From assembly GCA_963726335.1 (NCBI GenBank), contig CAVSCD010000004.1:682001-746000 (forward strand): 64,000 nt of DNA, given 5' to 3'. Made by a program: the position numbers and the translations under genes. Below the pieces are notes generated by a model. The model saw nothing but the letters and a program-made list of their open reading frames with translations, made no database searches and was not told where the DNA came from. Origin of the DNA: CAVSCD01 sp963726335. Its GTDB lineage: Bacteria > Acidobacteriota > Aminicenantia > Aminicenantales > UBA8522. Shown piece after piece: positions 9,488 through 19,057 of the stretch. Every line of letters starts with the position of its first letter. Positions within the stretch are counted from its first letter, which is position 1.

Positions 9488-10048
9488 ATGAACAAAACAC
9501 AGTCCAATTTGCTCAAGGCGTTCGCCGGGGAATCCATGGCCCGGAACAAGTACACATACTACGCCAACCGGGCCCGCCAGGACGGCTACGAATGGATCGC
9601 CCGCGTCTTCGAAGAGACCGCCGATAACGAGCGCGCCCACGCCGAGCGCGAGTTCGAGCTGATGAAGGGCAAGGTGGAGATGACGAATACGTACGACGCC
9701 CACGCTCTCGGCTCGACGCTCCAAAACCTCAGGAGCGCCGCCGCCGGCGAAAAGTACGAGTGGACCTCGATGTACCCGACGTTCGAGACAGAAGCCCTGG
9801 CCGAGGGCGAGAAGATCATCGCCACCGCCTTCAAAGAGATCTCCGAGGTCGAGGAGAAGCACGAGGAGCGGTACAAGAAGCTAGCGGACAGGCTCGAAGC
9901 CGGCCGGCTCTTCAAGACCGACGATCCCAAAGCCGAGTGGAAATGCCTGAATTGCGGGTACATCCATAAGGGGGACAATGCGCCCGCCACCTGCCCCGCG
10001 TGCGCCAAGCCCCAAGCCTACTATATGCAGCTCAACTTCGTGCGCTGA
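9488..10048 (+). CDS. rbr: Rubrerythrin
   Basis: 186-aa non-haem diiron peroxidase of anaerobes, reducing H2O2 with electrons from rubredoxin or NADH oxidoreductases. The N-terminal ferritin-like four-helix domain carries the diiron ligands (FAGESMARNKYTYY; FEETADNERAHAEREFELM; EKYEWTSMYPTFETEALAEGE; EVEEKHEERY). The C-terminal rubredoxin domain has the two Cys pairs (WKCLNCGYIHKGDNAPATCPACAKP). Length and architecture are canonical. The start ATG follows GAAAGGAGCCCAC. It is monocistronic and converges on the kinase gene that ends at 10063. Its presence points to an anaerobic or microaerophilic lifestyle. Confidence 0.96.
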   Translation: MNKTQSNLLKAFAGESMARNKYTYYANRARQDGYEWIARVFEETADNERAHAEREFELMKGKVEMTNTYDAHALGSTLQNLRSAAAGEKYEWTSMYPTFETEALAEGEKIIATAFKEISEVEEKHEERYKKLADRLEAGRLFKTDDPKAEWKCLNCGYIHKGDNAPATCPACAKPQAYYMQLNFVR

Positions 10049-10062
10049 GTTATGGTGTCCGG

Positions 10063-12854
10063 CTAGCGGTGCCGGCTTACCGAGAGATCGGCGACCCAGA
10101 TATCGCTCTCGAACTTGGCCAAGGTAAAGTAGAATTTTTCTCCATCCGTCGCGAACTCAATGCGGCTCATCTGCCGGGAGGGGTCATCGAACTTGACGAG
10201 AAGCTTGGGCTGGCCGCCCGTGACGGGCACCGACCAGAAGCTCGCGCGCCGGTCTACGCCATAAGCCAGGTAATAGACCGTTCGGCTATCCCGCGCCCAG
10301 GCTGGGAAGCTGGGGGGGAGAAGATCAGGATCCTGCGATTCGACGAGAATCCGGGGGTTGCCGCCCTCGCTCGGAATGAGGCGGAGGCCACGCGCGCCGG
10401 TATAAGCTATCCATCGGCCGTCGGGAGACCACTTGGCGCCTTGGTTAGCTCCATCGGAGGTCAGCTGACGCGCGCACCCCATTCGGCGTCTTTGCTTTCG
10501 CGGGAAATCATGAAGAGCTCGCCGCGGCCGGTTTTCCCGGAGGTGAAAACAAGATGCCGGCCGTCCGGAGACCAATCGGGATACGATTCCGAGGCCGGGT
10601 CGTCGGTCAGCTGCTGAAACCGGCTGCCGTCCGCCATCATCATAGCCAGATCCCTGTTGCCTTTTTTCCAGGAATAAAAAGCAATCTCGCGGCCGTCCGG
10701 CGACCAGGCAGGCAGAAAATCGTCGGCCGGGTCAGCGGTTAACGGCTCGGCCTCTCCTCCGCTGATCGGCATTTTGTAGATATCCTGATTCCCGTTCAAA
10801 TTCGAGTCGTAGGCCAACCACTTGCCGTCGCGAGATACACTGATCCCTTCGATGGTCTGACTGCCGCTAGTCACGGGCTGCGCCTCGGAAATCGAGATCG
10901 GCCCGTCCTTGGGTATCTTGATCGACCAGATGTTGGCCGTATGGGTGAACCCGGAATAGGCCAGCCTGTCGCCGGCCGAGGAAAGACTGATGGTATGGGC
11001 ATTGAGCCCGGTCGTCAGGCGCGCGGGCGGCCCCGAGGGCTTTCCTTCGGTATCAAGGGCGAGAAGGTAGACGTCACGGCCGCCCTGTTCGTTCGAAACA
11101 TAAAGGAATTGTTTTCCGTCGGGCATCCAGACCGGGCTGACGTTCAGCGATTTATCATCCGTTAGCCGGACCGGATGGCCGCCGTTCGAGGAAACCACCC
11201 AGACCGAAGACGGCGCGATATTGCCGAGCGTCGGTATGCCGAACAGAAAAGACGCATTGCCGACGACATAGGCGATCTTCGATCCATCCGGAGACCAAGC
11301 CAAGGCATATGGCGTTGGATAATCGGTCTCAATGATCTTCCGAGGTTCTCCTCCTTCCAAAGAAAGGACGCAGATGCCCTTGCCAAGACCGTAGGCGATC
11401 CGCCGGCCGTCGGGGGACCAGACGGCACAGCGGTTCGTCTGCTCCGGCCCCGCGTCGACCAGTTTCTTGGGGATGCCGCCGAGCGCCGGCACAAGATAAA
11501 TCGAGTTTTGAAACTGATAGGCAATCTGGGCTCCATCGGGCGACCACCGCGGCCAGCGGCAATCTCCGGGCAGGGAAGCGGTGAGCGGGACGGGCCGGCC
11601 GCCGGCAACCTGTCGCACAAAAAGGGACATCTTGCCGGGAAGCCCCACAGCATAGGCGACCATTTTCCCGTCAGGCGAGATGGCCGGGTCGATCTCCAGG
11701 CCGGGATCATGGGTAACCTGCTGCGTCCGGCCGATCTTGACCTCAAATATCTCCGGCCCGCGGCGAAAAAGAAAGTAGCCCGCGACAGCTAAAAGGATGA
11801 CCAGAACCGACGCGGGGAGGGCGAGCTTCCGCAAGCTGAATTTCACGGTGATTTCTTTGGATGTCATCGGCCTGCGCTTGGGAACCGCCCGCTCGGCGAT
11901 CGGGAGGCCTTTCTCGATGGCTTCGAGGTCGGCCCGGAGCTCCTCGGCCGTCTGATACCTCTTCTCCCTGGCCTTCTCCAGGCATTTGAGGACGAGCCGG
12001 TTCAGTCCCTCGGGAATTTGAGGATTCAATTCCCTCAGATCTCTGGGGATCTCGCTCTTGTGTTTCATCCCGACGGCAAAGGGCGTGTCCCCCTCGAACG
12101 GCAGCCGGCCGGTCAGCATCTCATAGAGGATGACGCCCAAAGAATAGATGTCCGACCGGGCGTCGGCATCTTTGCCCTCCACCTGCTCGGGGGACATGTA
12201 CTCGGGCGTCCCGATGACCTTCCCGCGCCCGTCAGACCCTTTTCCCGGATCGACCGGGCGATCCCGAAATCCATGATCCGGACATCGCCCTCGCGGTCGA
12301 TCATGATGTTCGACGGCTTGAGGTCCCGGTGGACGGTCCCATGGCGGTGCGCTTCGGCCAGGCCGTCGCAGACCTGCTCGGCGATGATGACCGCCGTCCC
12401 GACGCCCAGCTGATGCGACATCCGGATCATGTTCTTCAGGTCTTCGCCCGGCACGTATTCCATCGTGAGGTAGTAGAGGCCCACTTCTCGGCCCAGGTCG
12501 TACATCCGGCAGATATTCTTGTGAGAAATGTCGCGGGCCACCTTCAGTTCGTTCCGGAACCGTTCGATGTGCTTTTGTCGGGCGCGATCTCGGGCTTGAG
12601 GAGCTTCAGAGCGATCTTGGCGTTGACCTCTTTATCGAAGACCTTATAGACCCTCCCATGCCCCCTTTACCCAGTTCCTCGATGATTTGGTACCGGCCGG
12701 CGAAGGTCGAGCCCGGCGTGAGCTCTTCAGTGGGGATCGCCATGGTTTCCGTGGCATAGACGCGGACGTCTTGAGCCGCCGGCAGCTGAGAACCGCAGGC
12801 GGCGCAAAAGCGGGAGGTCTCGGGATTATCCTCCTGGCACTTCGGACACTTCAT
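10063..12854 (-). CDS. Ser/Thr protein kinase with N-terminal zinc ribbon and C-terminal TolB/PD40 beta-propeller, frameshifted
   Basis: About 930-aa membrane kinase. In order: a zinc ribbon (MKCPKCQEDN, RFCAACGSQ); a glycine loop (LGKGGMG); a kinase core with HRDLKPSN, DFGIA and MSPEQ; a catalytic-lobe tail (YSLGVILYEMLTGRLPFEG); one transmembrane helix (ALPASVLVILLAVAGYFLF); and a long series of PD40 repeats (ISPDGKMVAYA, WSPDGAQIAYQ, WSPDGRRIAYG and more). The frame changes near 12655, 12575, 12235 and 10480, yet every kinase subdomain is present across frames. This architecture is common in Acidobacteriota and relatives, with the propeller outside the membrane. The start at 12854 follows GAGGCCGTCG. 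Its targets are unknown. Confidence 0.85.
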
Positions 12855-12914
12855 CGACGGCCTCGTCAAGCTCAATCGAGCTCAGGTTAGCAATAAACAA
12901 GGGAGGGAGTCAAA

Positions 12915-13070
12915 TCACCGGCTTTTCAGCATGCCCTGCCCGTTAAGCTTTCCTTCGAGTGCCCTGACATCTTTATAAAGCAGCGGATTTTCGAGCTCCG
13001 CCAGAATCTCAAGTCGGCCGAATATTCGAGCAACGGATTCATCAATGAGGTCGACAATTAGGTCATTCAT
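12915..13070 (-). CDS. Small uncharacterised protein, 51 aa
   Basis: A short frame starting MNDLIVDLIDES and ending KLNGQGMLKSR, acidic and helix-rich (DESVARIFGRLEILAELEN). The ATG at 13070 has GGAG nine bases upstream, a good ribosome site. An in-frame ATG eight codons earlier (13094) has none. It is divergent from the nucleotidyltransferase gene at 13202 and downstream of nothing obvious. No family is recognised. The hydrophobic heptad pattern suggests a helical, possibly dimeric protein. The coding call rests on the ribosome site and amino-acid composition only. Confidence 0.45.
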   Translation of the reverse strand: MNDLIVDLIDESVARIFGRLEILAELENPLLYKDVRALEGKLNGQGMLKSR

Positions 13071-13201
13071 TTTCTTGTTCTCCAGGCTGGTCATGACTTT
13101 CAGCCGGCATGGTCATCTCAGCCGGCTTTCGGGCAAGTTATTCAAAAATCGGAGCCGAGTTCCGGCTTGACTCCTTCCCGGCGGCGTTCTATAAATAGGC
13201 C

Positions 13202-13726
13202 ATGACCAAGAGGGAGTTCGCGCGCCGCCTATGGAACGGAAAGAGAGAGGTCATCGGGCCGTTCCTCAACGCCTTAAACAAGGCAAAAATCGAGTTCTGC
13301 GTGATCGGGGGATTGGCGGTCAACGCCTACGCCGAACCGGTCGTCAGCCTCGACCTGGACATCGTTATCCCCGCGCTTCAAGTCCCTAAGCTCGCCGGTC
13401 TGCTTCCGCGGGGAGCCCGGACTAAGACCTTCGCCCACAGCCTGAATATCGAATTTCCGGGCTCCGACGTGCGGATTCAAGTCCAGACCGATGAACGGTA
13501 CCAGTCTTTCCTGCGGCGGGCGCGCAGGAAATCCGTGCTGGGCTACGAGATGCCCGTCGCGCACGTCGAGGATGTCCTCCAGGGCAAAATCTGGGCGGCC
13601 TCGGACGAATCGAGGCGCGCGAGCAAGCGCCAGAAGGATCTCGCCGACATCCTGAGGCTGATCGAATCGCGGAAGAAGCTCGCCGCGCTCGTCCCGCCGG
13701 AGTTAAAGAAGAAACTCCTGTCCTAA
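13202..13726 (+). CDS. Nucleotidyltransferase-fold protein (MNT/AbiEii-like)
   Basis: 174-aa protein with the polymerase-beta-type signature FCVIGGLAVNAYAEPVVSLDLDIVI (GG then DxD, about residues 37-61). This is the mark of minimal nucleotidyltransferases and AbiEii-like toxin-fold proteins. The third acidic residue probably lies in the RIQVQTDE segment. The C-terminal part (AHVEDVLQGKIWAASDESRRASKRQKDLADI) matches the helix that follows the catalytic domain in this family. No HEPN or AbiEi partner gene adjoins it, so a toxin-antitoxin role is not supported. The start ATG has no strong ribosome site. The function is unknown. Confidence 0.75.
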   Translation: MTKREFARRLWNGKREVIGPFLNALNKAKIEFCVIGGLAVNAYAEPVVSLDLDIVIPALQVPKLAGLLPRGARTKTFAHSLNIEFPGSDVRIQVQTDERYQSFLRRARRKSVLGYEMPVAHVEDVLQGKIWAASDESRRASKRQKDLADILRLIESRKKLAALVPPELKKKLLS

Positions 13727-13750
13727 CGGCGACCCGCAAATCCGCAGGCG

Positions 13751-14428
13751 TCACTCGACCGGCGTGAAGGCGGATTTCGCAGCTATCTTTTTCCCGACGA
13801 TGAAGATCCCGAGCCGCATATAGGCCCGGTCCGACGGATCATAAGGCGGCTCGCCCCTATAATCGTGCCAGCGGGAGGCGAATTCCGCTCTCGGCATGAC
13901 GCCGCGCGTTCCCAGGAGCGACGGGTCTTCGACATAAACGGACCGGGAATCCAGGCCGATGACGATCACATAGTGTCCGTCTTCCCAGGCCTTTTCCCAT
14001 GAAAATCCCGGAGAGTGGAAATCGGCCCAGGCTTGGATGGCGCAGATCACGGGGACCCTCCGGCGAAGCGATTCTTCAATATCCTCGAAACCCAGGTTCT
14101 CTTTGAGGCCGGCCTCGCACCCGAGCTCGCCGGCGACCGTGACGATCGACTCCGGCGAAGTTCCCTCCTCCGGAGTTGTCCCCAGCTTCTGCATCAGGTC
14201 CTGTTCGCGCTTGTCGACGCCCCAGTAGCCCAATAGAGCCTGGAGAGCGGCGGCTCCGCAGGAATAGTCCGTCGACTGGCGGACATCCGGCACTCCGTCA
14301 AGAAGGGGAGGAACAGCAGCGGCGCTCGATCCCGGTTCGATAAGCCGGGGCAGAAGCCAGCCCCCCGCGCCAAGCCCAAGGAAAAAGGCGAGGCCTAAGG
14401 GAAGTGAAGTCCTGCGGGATATTCTCAT
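13751..14428 (-). CDS. Membrane-anchored C39-like papain-fold peptidase
   Basis: 225-aa protein. An N-terminal signal or anchor helix (SLPLGLAFFLGLGAGGWLLP) is followed by a C39-like cysteine peptidase domain. The Cys is in VRQSTDYSCGAAALQALLGYWGV, the His in EDGHYVIVIGLD, and the Asp in VEDPS, in the right order and spacing. It probably acts outside the cytoplasm. The ABC transporter that accompanies bacteriocin-processing C39 peptidases is absent, so a stand-alone hydrolase is more likely. The start at 14428 follows GGGAGACTGAA and lies 13 bp after the stop of the GNAT gene, so the two are cotranscribed. Confidence 0.8.
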   Translation of the reverse strand: MRISRRTSLPLGLAFFLGLGAGGWLLPRLIEPGSSAAAVPPLLDGVPDVRQSTDYSCGAAALQALLGYWGVDKREQDLMQKLGTTPEEGTSPESIVTVAGELGCEAGLKENLGFEDIEESLRRRVPVICAIQAWADFHSPGFSWEKAWEDGHYVIVIGLDSRSVYVEDPSLLGTRGVMPRAEFASRWHDYRGEPPYDPSDRAYMRLGIFIVGKKIAAKSAFTPVE

Positions 14429-14441
14429 TTCAGTCTCCCGA

Positions 14442-15161
14442 TCAGCGGTCGGACAGGTCGAGCCGCATCCTGTATCTGTTGGCAACATTCTCGGGCCGAA
14501 GGCCGGCGGCGACGGCAGCCAAGCGCAGCGTTTCCAGCAAATCGCCGCTGATGGCCGGCTCCGTGTCCTTGCGGATCAGTCTAAAGCCCACTCGCTCCCA
14601 AAACCGCCTCCCCGCCACCCCGGAAATAGCGTGAAGCATCGGGAGCTCTTCGTAGGCATTGGCCTCGATGGACGACCAGCCCTGCACTGTCGCCCAGCGG
14701 ACAAGCTCCCTTGCCAAGCGCGTTGCCAAGCCCCTTCGCCTATATCGGTCCGGATCATCACTCGGAGCTGCGATCATCAGGCAGTGGACGAAAAGGGTCT
14801 TTTCGCCTAATGCCTCCGGCGTTGGAAACTCACGGGCAGTCATATCATCCGCCGGACCGGAAGGACTGCGCTGCTGCAGACAGAACCCGGCGCCGTTGTC
14901 GCCGAATGAGCAAACCGCCTTGGGGTAGAACCTCAGGGTTCCTACCACATCCTCACCGTGGCGCGCCAAGATCGCGCAGGCGCCGTAAGTCCGCGTCAGC
15001 TTCACCAGCAAGGGAACGTTCCTGGCCCGGGCCCAGGACCAATCGACCTCAGGATTGGGCGCCGGCGCTTCGATGTTCCGCCTATTGAGCGGCCCGCCGT
15101 GCAGACACCGCCAGAGGAGGAGATCCTCCCTCATCGGCTCGATCATGGGGTCATCCGGCAT
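14442..15161 (-). CDS. GNAT-family N-acetyltransferase
   Basis: 239-aa protein with a GNAT fold. The acetyl-CoA loop is RRRGLATRLARELVRWA (motif A, Q/RxxGxG/A type), preceded by strand beta4 (KTLFVHCLMIAAPS) and followed by EANAYEELPML and FWERVGFRLIRKD (motif B region). The N-terminal half (YGACAILARHGEDVVGTLRFYPK) is also typical. The substrate is unknown. It sits 6 bp downstream of the large secreted glycosidase-like gene and just upstream of the C39-like peptidase, forming a three-gene minus-strand unit with them. Confidence 0.75.
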   Translation of the reverse strand: MPDDPMIEPMREDLLLWRCLHGGPLNRRNIEAPAPNPEVDWSWARARNVPLLVKLTRTYGACAILARHGEDVVGTLRFYPKAVCSFGDNGAGFCLQQRSPSGPADDMTAREFPTPEALGEKTLFVHCLMIAAPSDDPDRYRRRGLATRLARELVRWATVQGWSSIEANAYEELPMLHAISGVAGRRFWERVGFRLIRKDTEPAISGDLLETLRLAAVAAGLRPENVANRYRMRLDLSDR

Positions 15162-15167
15162 CGCCGC

Positions 15168-18100
15168 TCACTTCACGATCAGGAGCCAGCCTTGGCCCGG
15201 CTCGACGGGAATCGGGTCGCCGGGACGGAATGTCGCGGCGGGCTGGAAATCCGGGATCGCCGGCGCTGTTATCTTCGCTTCGTTCTCGTCGATGCCCAGG
15301 GCGGTCCAGTCGATGTCCAGGCGCACCTCAGCCTTTTCTCGAGCCCAACTCGCCAGCGCCAGCATCGCACCGCCCTTTTTCACGTAGGCCGTGGCCAAAA
15401 CGTCAGTGTGGCCGGTCTTGACCGGACAGTTCGGCGACCAATAGCCGAACATGGCGGCCTCGCTGATCCCGAATTCGTCCCAGGCCTTCCAGAGCCTCGA
15501 CGGGTTCTGGCCGGACCAGGGCAGCCGGTTCGTCATCCCGTAGAGCATGCCGCGCCAGGGGTTCCCCCCGTCCTGGAGCATCTCTCCCATCAAGCCGAAC
15601 GGGATCCCCGAGACCTCGACCAGCCAGTAGTCGGGCGCGGAGTTGTAGTCGAAATATTCGCCGAACCAGAGACGGTCGAGATAGGGAAAGTGCTCGAGGT
15701 AGAGGTTGGCGCTCGAGGCGAACCCGTCGCGCGGGTTGAACTGGTTCGCGGAGTGGAGGTCGATGAGCGATCCCGGCCGGCCGCGGTCGAGGATCTTGCG
15801 GACGCGCTTCATCGTGGTGCGGTCGAAGGCGACGTCGTCGAGGTACAGGCCGTCGATGCCAACGTTCCGGACGAGCCAGTCGAGTCCCTCCAGGTAATAG
15901 TTATGCCAGCGGGACAGGCCGCTGTTGATGACGGCGGCGTCCTTGAGCTCGGGCACGAACCAGGCGGCGATATAATCCGAGACCAGGTGCTCCTGGAGCC
16001 AGGAAAACCCGCCCCCCGGTCCGGCGGAGAAGATCTCGCCGCCCAGGCTCCGCAGGGCGAAGAGCTCGGCCGCGCGGTTCGAGAGCTCCCGGATCGTGTC
16101 GTAGATCTTCACCTTCATGCCGCGGGCGTGGGCCTGATCGATGTAGGCTTTCATCTCGGCCGGCCGCAGGAAGGGATAATTGATGAACGGGTTGATGTCC
16201 GTGGCGTGATGAACATTGATCGTGTTCGCCCCGGCCCGGGCCACCTCGTCGATGGGTTTGTAGGCATGGAAGAAGCGCGCGGCGAAGTGAGATTTCGGCT
16301 CGATCGGCTTGAAGGGGGTGAGGAGAAGGTTGAAGTTGAAATGCAGAGATTCGCCCGCTGGGATGCGCCGCGGACCGCTCGAGGCGGTGAACAGGACGGT
16401 CGAAGCGCTCGGCTCCTCGACGGCGCAAATGCCCTGGCCGTCATTCCACCAGGACGGCGGCAGGTTGAGCGGCTTCGAGAGATAGAAGTTCGTGTTGAGC
16501 GGGCGCGAGTAGTTTTCGTCCCGGAGGCTGACCTGGAGACCGGCGTTGACGTCGCCGAGCCAAAGGGCGTCCTGGTTTACGGTCCGGTCCCAGGTCCAGG
16601 AGAATTCCGCCGGGCGGAGTCCTCCCTTGCGGCCCAGGCCCATCATGTAACGAGCGGCTTCGCGGAGGAGCGGGATCTCCAGCCGGATATCGTAGACTTC
16701 GCGACGCGGGGCGGCCGCGGAGGTGGACAGCGTGACTTGATATTCCACAAACCCGTCAAATTCCATCGTCCCGCGGACCGACAGGCTGAACGGTCCGGAA
16801 CGGCTTTCGGCGCGCCAGGCCGCGGCGCCGGCGGTTGTTTTTTCGAACTCGACGCGTCCCCCCGTCCAAGGAAAGGCCTGTCCTTCGGCATCCTCGACGA
16901 TGAAAGCGAGGGGCGAGGCGAGGACTTCGCGCCCGGCCGCGCCGATTCCCGTGAGCTCCGGCGTAAAAAAGCTCGTGATCCGGTCGGGGAGGCCGGTGTC
17001 GCCGACGGCCAGCATCCGCCCCAGGCAGGAGACCGTCCGCCCCTCGACGTGGAGCGGCGTGAAGGGCGGAACGATGCCGTCATCGAAGGCGATCAGCGAA
17101 TCAAGCCAGCGGAGCCGGGACATCCGGGAGGGATCGGAGTCGCCGGCGTCTTCGAGAACGGCATCCCTGACATCCAGGCGCAGCTTGACCCGGGTCGAAG
17201 GCAGCCCTTTGGGAGAGACGGTGATGCCGCCTTCGTATCTTCCGGGAAGCGCTTCCTTGGGGACCTGGACGCCGCACCACAGCGGCTGGACCTTGCCGAG
17301 AGGCACGGCGCAGGGCTTGACGAACGGCCGTCCGTCCCAATTGATTCCCCGGGTGTTGAAGGAGTGCATGAGGGAGGCGGGGATCAACGACGATCGGGGC
17401 CTCGCCGATAGGGAGGTTGGCAAAGTTTGTCGGCTTTTGTTCTTGGCCGGGACGGCACCTTGTGCCGCCCCCGGCCCGGTCATCACCAGGTCCTCGAAGC
17501 CGACCTCGATACTTTCGATCGCCTGCCGGCCGGCGAAGACGCCGATCTGGAACGCGTAGAATTCGCCCCGGAGCGCTTCGCCCGCAAATTCGTCTTCCGG
17601 GCCGGCCTCGACCCAGCGGAGGGGCAGGTCGTCCCTCATCCGTATGGGAAAGCGGCGGTCCTCGGGAAAAAGAAGATACGGTTCGCCCGGAGATTTCGAG
17701 AGAAGCCGCCCGGTCTCCTCCGCCGTGGCGATGACCTCCATCGGCGAGAAGCTGTTGAACTCGTCGATGGCCTGGATCTCGATGGCCCGGACTTGAGGAA
17801 TGCCGGTCCCAGGATCCGCCGGCTCAATGAAAGGGGAGAGGCCCCAGGTCTTTAGCCAGGCGTCGTCGGCCGTAAGCTCCATCGGGATGTATTCGACCGT
17901 CGGATAATGAGAGTTTCCCTTCGAGGCATAGGTCAGGTAGTAGACGAAATAATCCCCGGGCACGGTGGCCGGCTGAAAAGCGAGATCACCGTATTCGCGG
18001 TGGACGGCGATCGGGCAGACATTTTTCAGGCGGGCCCCGGTCGCCGCGTCGATGATGAGCACGTTCTTTTTCTCGGGATGGGCGTCCCGGCGGCGCCAGG

Positions 18101-18332
18101 GGATCCGCGCCCGCACGGCTTCCGCACGGCGGTCGACCCGGACGACGGCCCTGTGGTTGCCGTACGCGGCCGCATCCCAGGACGCCGTGCCGTATCGGAC
18201 CTCGTCCGCGCGAGCCGCGGCGGCCGAAGCGCCGCCCTCGACGGCGGAGAAGCCCGCCGGAACGGACCCGGCGCAGATCGAGATCAGGGTCGAGGCCAGG
18301 GCGAACAGACACTTCCGCGCAAAAGAGGCCAT
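15168..18332 (-). CDS. Large secreted glycoside-hydrolase-like protein (GH123/DUF6067-like)
   Basis: 1054-aa protein with a signal peptide (KCLFALASTLISICAGSVPAGFSA). N-terminal beta-sandwich regions carry sequences like those of GH123-type proteins (WCGVQVPKEALPGRYEGGITVSPKG). A TIM barrel follows (INVHHATDINPFINYPFL; MKVKIYDTIRELSNR; GIDGLYLDDVAFDRTTMKRV; IDLHSANQFN) and then a C-terminal beta domain (AMLALASWAREKAEVRLDIDW). This organisation resembles DUF6067/GH123-related proteins acting on amino-sugar or other glycans. The exact family and catalytic residues are uncertain; DD in LYLDD is a candidate. A strong ribosome site (GGGAGGAAAGC) precedes the start. The frame is intact over 3.1 kb. 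It is divergent from an ECF sigma gene 131 bp away. Confidence 0.75.
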   Translation of the reverse strand: MASFARKCLFALASTLISICAGSVPAGFSAVEGGASAAAARADEVRYGTASWDAAAYGNHRAVVRVDRRAEAVRARIPWRRRDAHPEKKNVLIIDAATGARLKNVCPIAVHREYGDLAFQPATVPGDYFVYYLTYASKGNSHYPTVEYIPMELTADDAWLKTWGLSPFIEPADPGTGIPQVRAIEIQAIDEFNSFSPMEVIATAEETGRLLSKSPGEPYLLFPEDRRFPIRMRDDLPLRWVEAGPEDEFAGEALRGEFYAFQIGVFAGRQAIESIEVGFEDLVMTGPGAAQGAVPAKNKSRQTLPTSLSARPRSSLIPASLMHSFNTRGINWDGRPFVKPCAVPLGKVQPLWCGVQVPKEALPGRYEGGITVSPKGLPSTRVKLRLDVRDAVLEDAGDSDPSRMSRLRWLDSLIAFDDGIVPPFTPLHVEGRTVSCLGRMLAVGDTGLPDRITSFFTPELTGIGAAGREVLASPLAFIVEDAEGQAFPWTGGRVEFEKTTAGAAAWRAESRSGPFSLSVRGTMEFDGFVEYQVTLSTSAAAPRREVYDIRLEIPLLREAARYMMGLGRKGGLRPAEFSWTWDRTVNQDALWLGDVNAGLQVSLRDENYSRPLNTNFYLSKPLNLPPSWWNDGQGICAVEEPSASTVLFTASSGPRRIPAGESLHFNFNLLLTPFKPIEPKSHFAARFFHAYKPIDEVARAGANTINVHHATDINPFINYPFLRPAEMKAYIDQAHARGMKVKIYDTIRELSNRAAELFALRSLGGEIFSAGPGGGFSWLQEHLVSDYIAAWFVPELKDAAVINSGLSRWHNYYLEGLDWLVRNVGIDGLYLDDVAFDRTTMKRVRKILDRGRPGSLIDLHSANQFNPRDGFASSANLYLEHFPYLDRLWFGEYFDYNSAPDYWLVEVSGIPFGLMGEMLQDGGNPWRGMLYGMTNRLPWSGQNPSRLWKAWDEFGISEAAMFGYWSPNCPVKTGHTDVLATAYVKKGGAMLALASWAREKAEVRLDIDWTALGIDENEAKITAPAIPDFQPAATFRPGDPIPVEPGQGWLLIVK

Positions 18333-18463
18333 GCTTTCCTCCCAGCCTATTCTAATATGAACGGGCGCGCCGGGGAAACGATTCGTCTCGCCCGAAAATC
18401 ACCCCGCGAATCCTTCTCAAGGGCGATATACCTTTTCCGCTGGTTTTGCTAAGGTCGACGAAC

Positions 18464-19057
18464 ATGAAGATAAAACCGGGCACGGGAAGGACAACGTCGG
18501 GGCGCCGGCCCGAGGATCCCGGCTCTGCCAAGATCGTTGTCCCCGACCCCGAAGAATTGCTCCTGAAATATTGGCCGCAGATCGGCTATCGCGTGAAAAA
18601 CTCGCTGGGCCGATCGACGCCGGACTGGGAAGACGTCGTCAGCGAGATCCTCCTCGATGTCATCAAGGCCCTCCGCCGGGGGACATACCGCGGAGACAGC
18701 TCTTTGGGCACGTTCATCTATGCCGTAACGACCAACAAGATCATCGATCAGATCCGCCAAAAAAAGAAGGTCCTGAGGGAGGTTCCCGAGCTCGGCCGTG
18801 ACTTCGACCCGGCGCTTGACGCCGAGGCCCGCGAGCGGGTCGGGCAGGTCGCCGGATTCCTCAAGAAACTGAAGCCGAAATATGCCGATATTCTGTACCT
18901 TCATTATTATCTCGACGTGCCGCCGAGCGAGATCGCCCGCATCTACGGAACCTCCACCGGAACGATGTACAAGCTGATCCGGAAAGCGCGGACGAACCTC
19001 AAGGGTCTGGTCAGGACCCTCGCGCCAACGCAGGTCCGGACGGCGATGCGCCCCTAG
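18464..19057 (+). CDS. RNA polymerase sigma factor, ECF subfamily
   Basis: 197-aa sigma factor. Region 2 includes DWEDVVSEILLDVIKAL, YRGDSSLGTFIYAVTTNKIIDQIRQ (-10 recognition and DNA melting). Region 4 is LKPKYADILYLHYYLDVPPSEIARIYGTSTGTMYKLIRKARTNL (helix-turn-helix for the -35). Region 3 is absent, as expected for ECF. The ATG at 18464 is chosen over an upstream in-frame TTG; AAGG lies about 12 nt before it. No anti-sigma gene is adjacent: upstream is the divergent glycosidase-like gene, downstream 404 bp of intergenic DNA and then a transglutaminase-like gene. The regulon is unknown. Confidence 0.9.
   Translation: MKIKPGTGRTTSGRRPEDPGSAKIVVPDPEELLLKYWPQIGYRVKNSLGRSTPDWEDVVSEILLDVIKALRRGTYRGDSSLGTFIYAVTTNKIIDQIRQKKKVLREVPELGRDFDPALDAEARERVGQVAGFLKKLKPKYADILYLHYYLDVPPSEIARIYGTSTGTMYKLIRKARTNLKGLVRTLAPTQVRTAMRP

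Noticed and set aside
13202..13726. MNT-HEPN or AbiE toxin-antitoxin module
   Set aside because: No HEPN or AbiEi gene lies beside the nucleotidyltransferase; only a divergent 51-aa frame of unknown nature is present.
14958..17411. 817-codon open frame antisense to the large glycosidase-like gene
   Set aside because: A GC-rich mirror frame: low-complexity Arg/Gly/Asp composition and no domains, whereas the opposite strand has a signal peptide and a clear TIM barrel.
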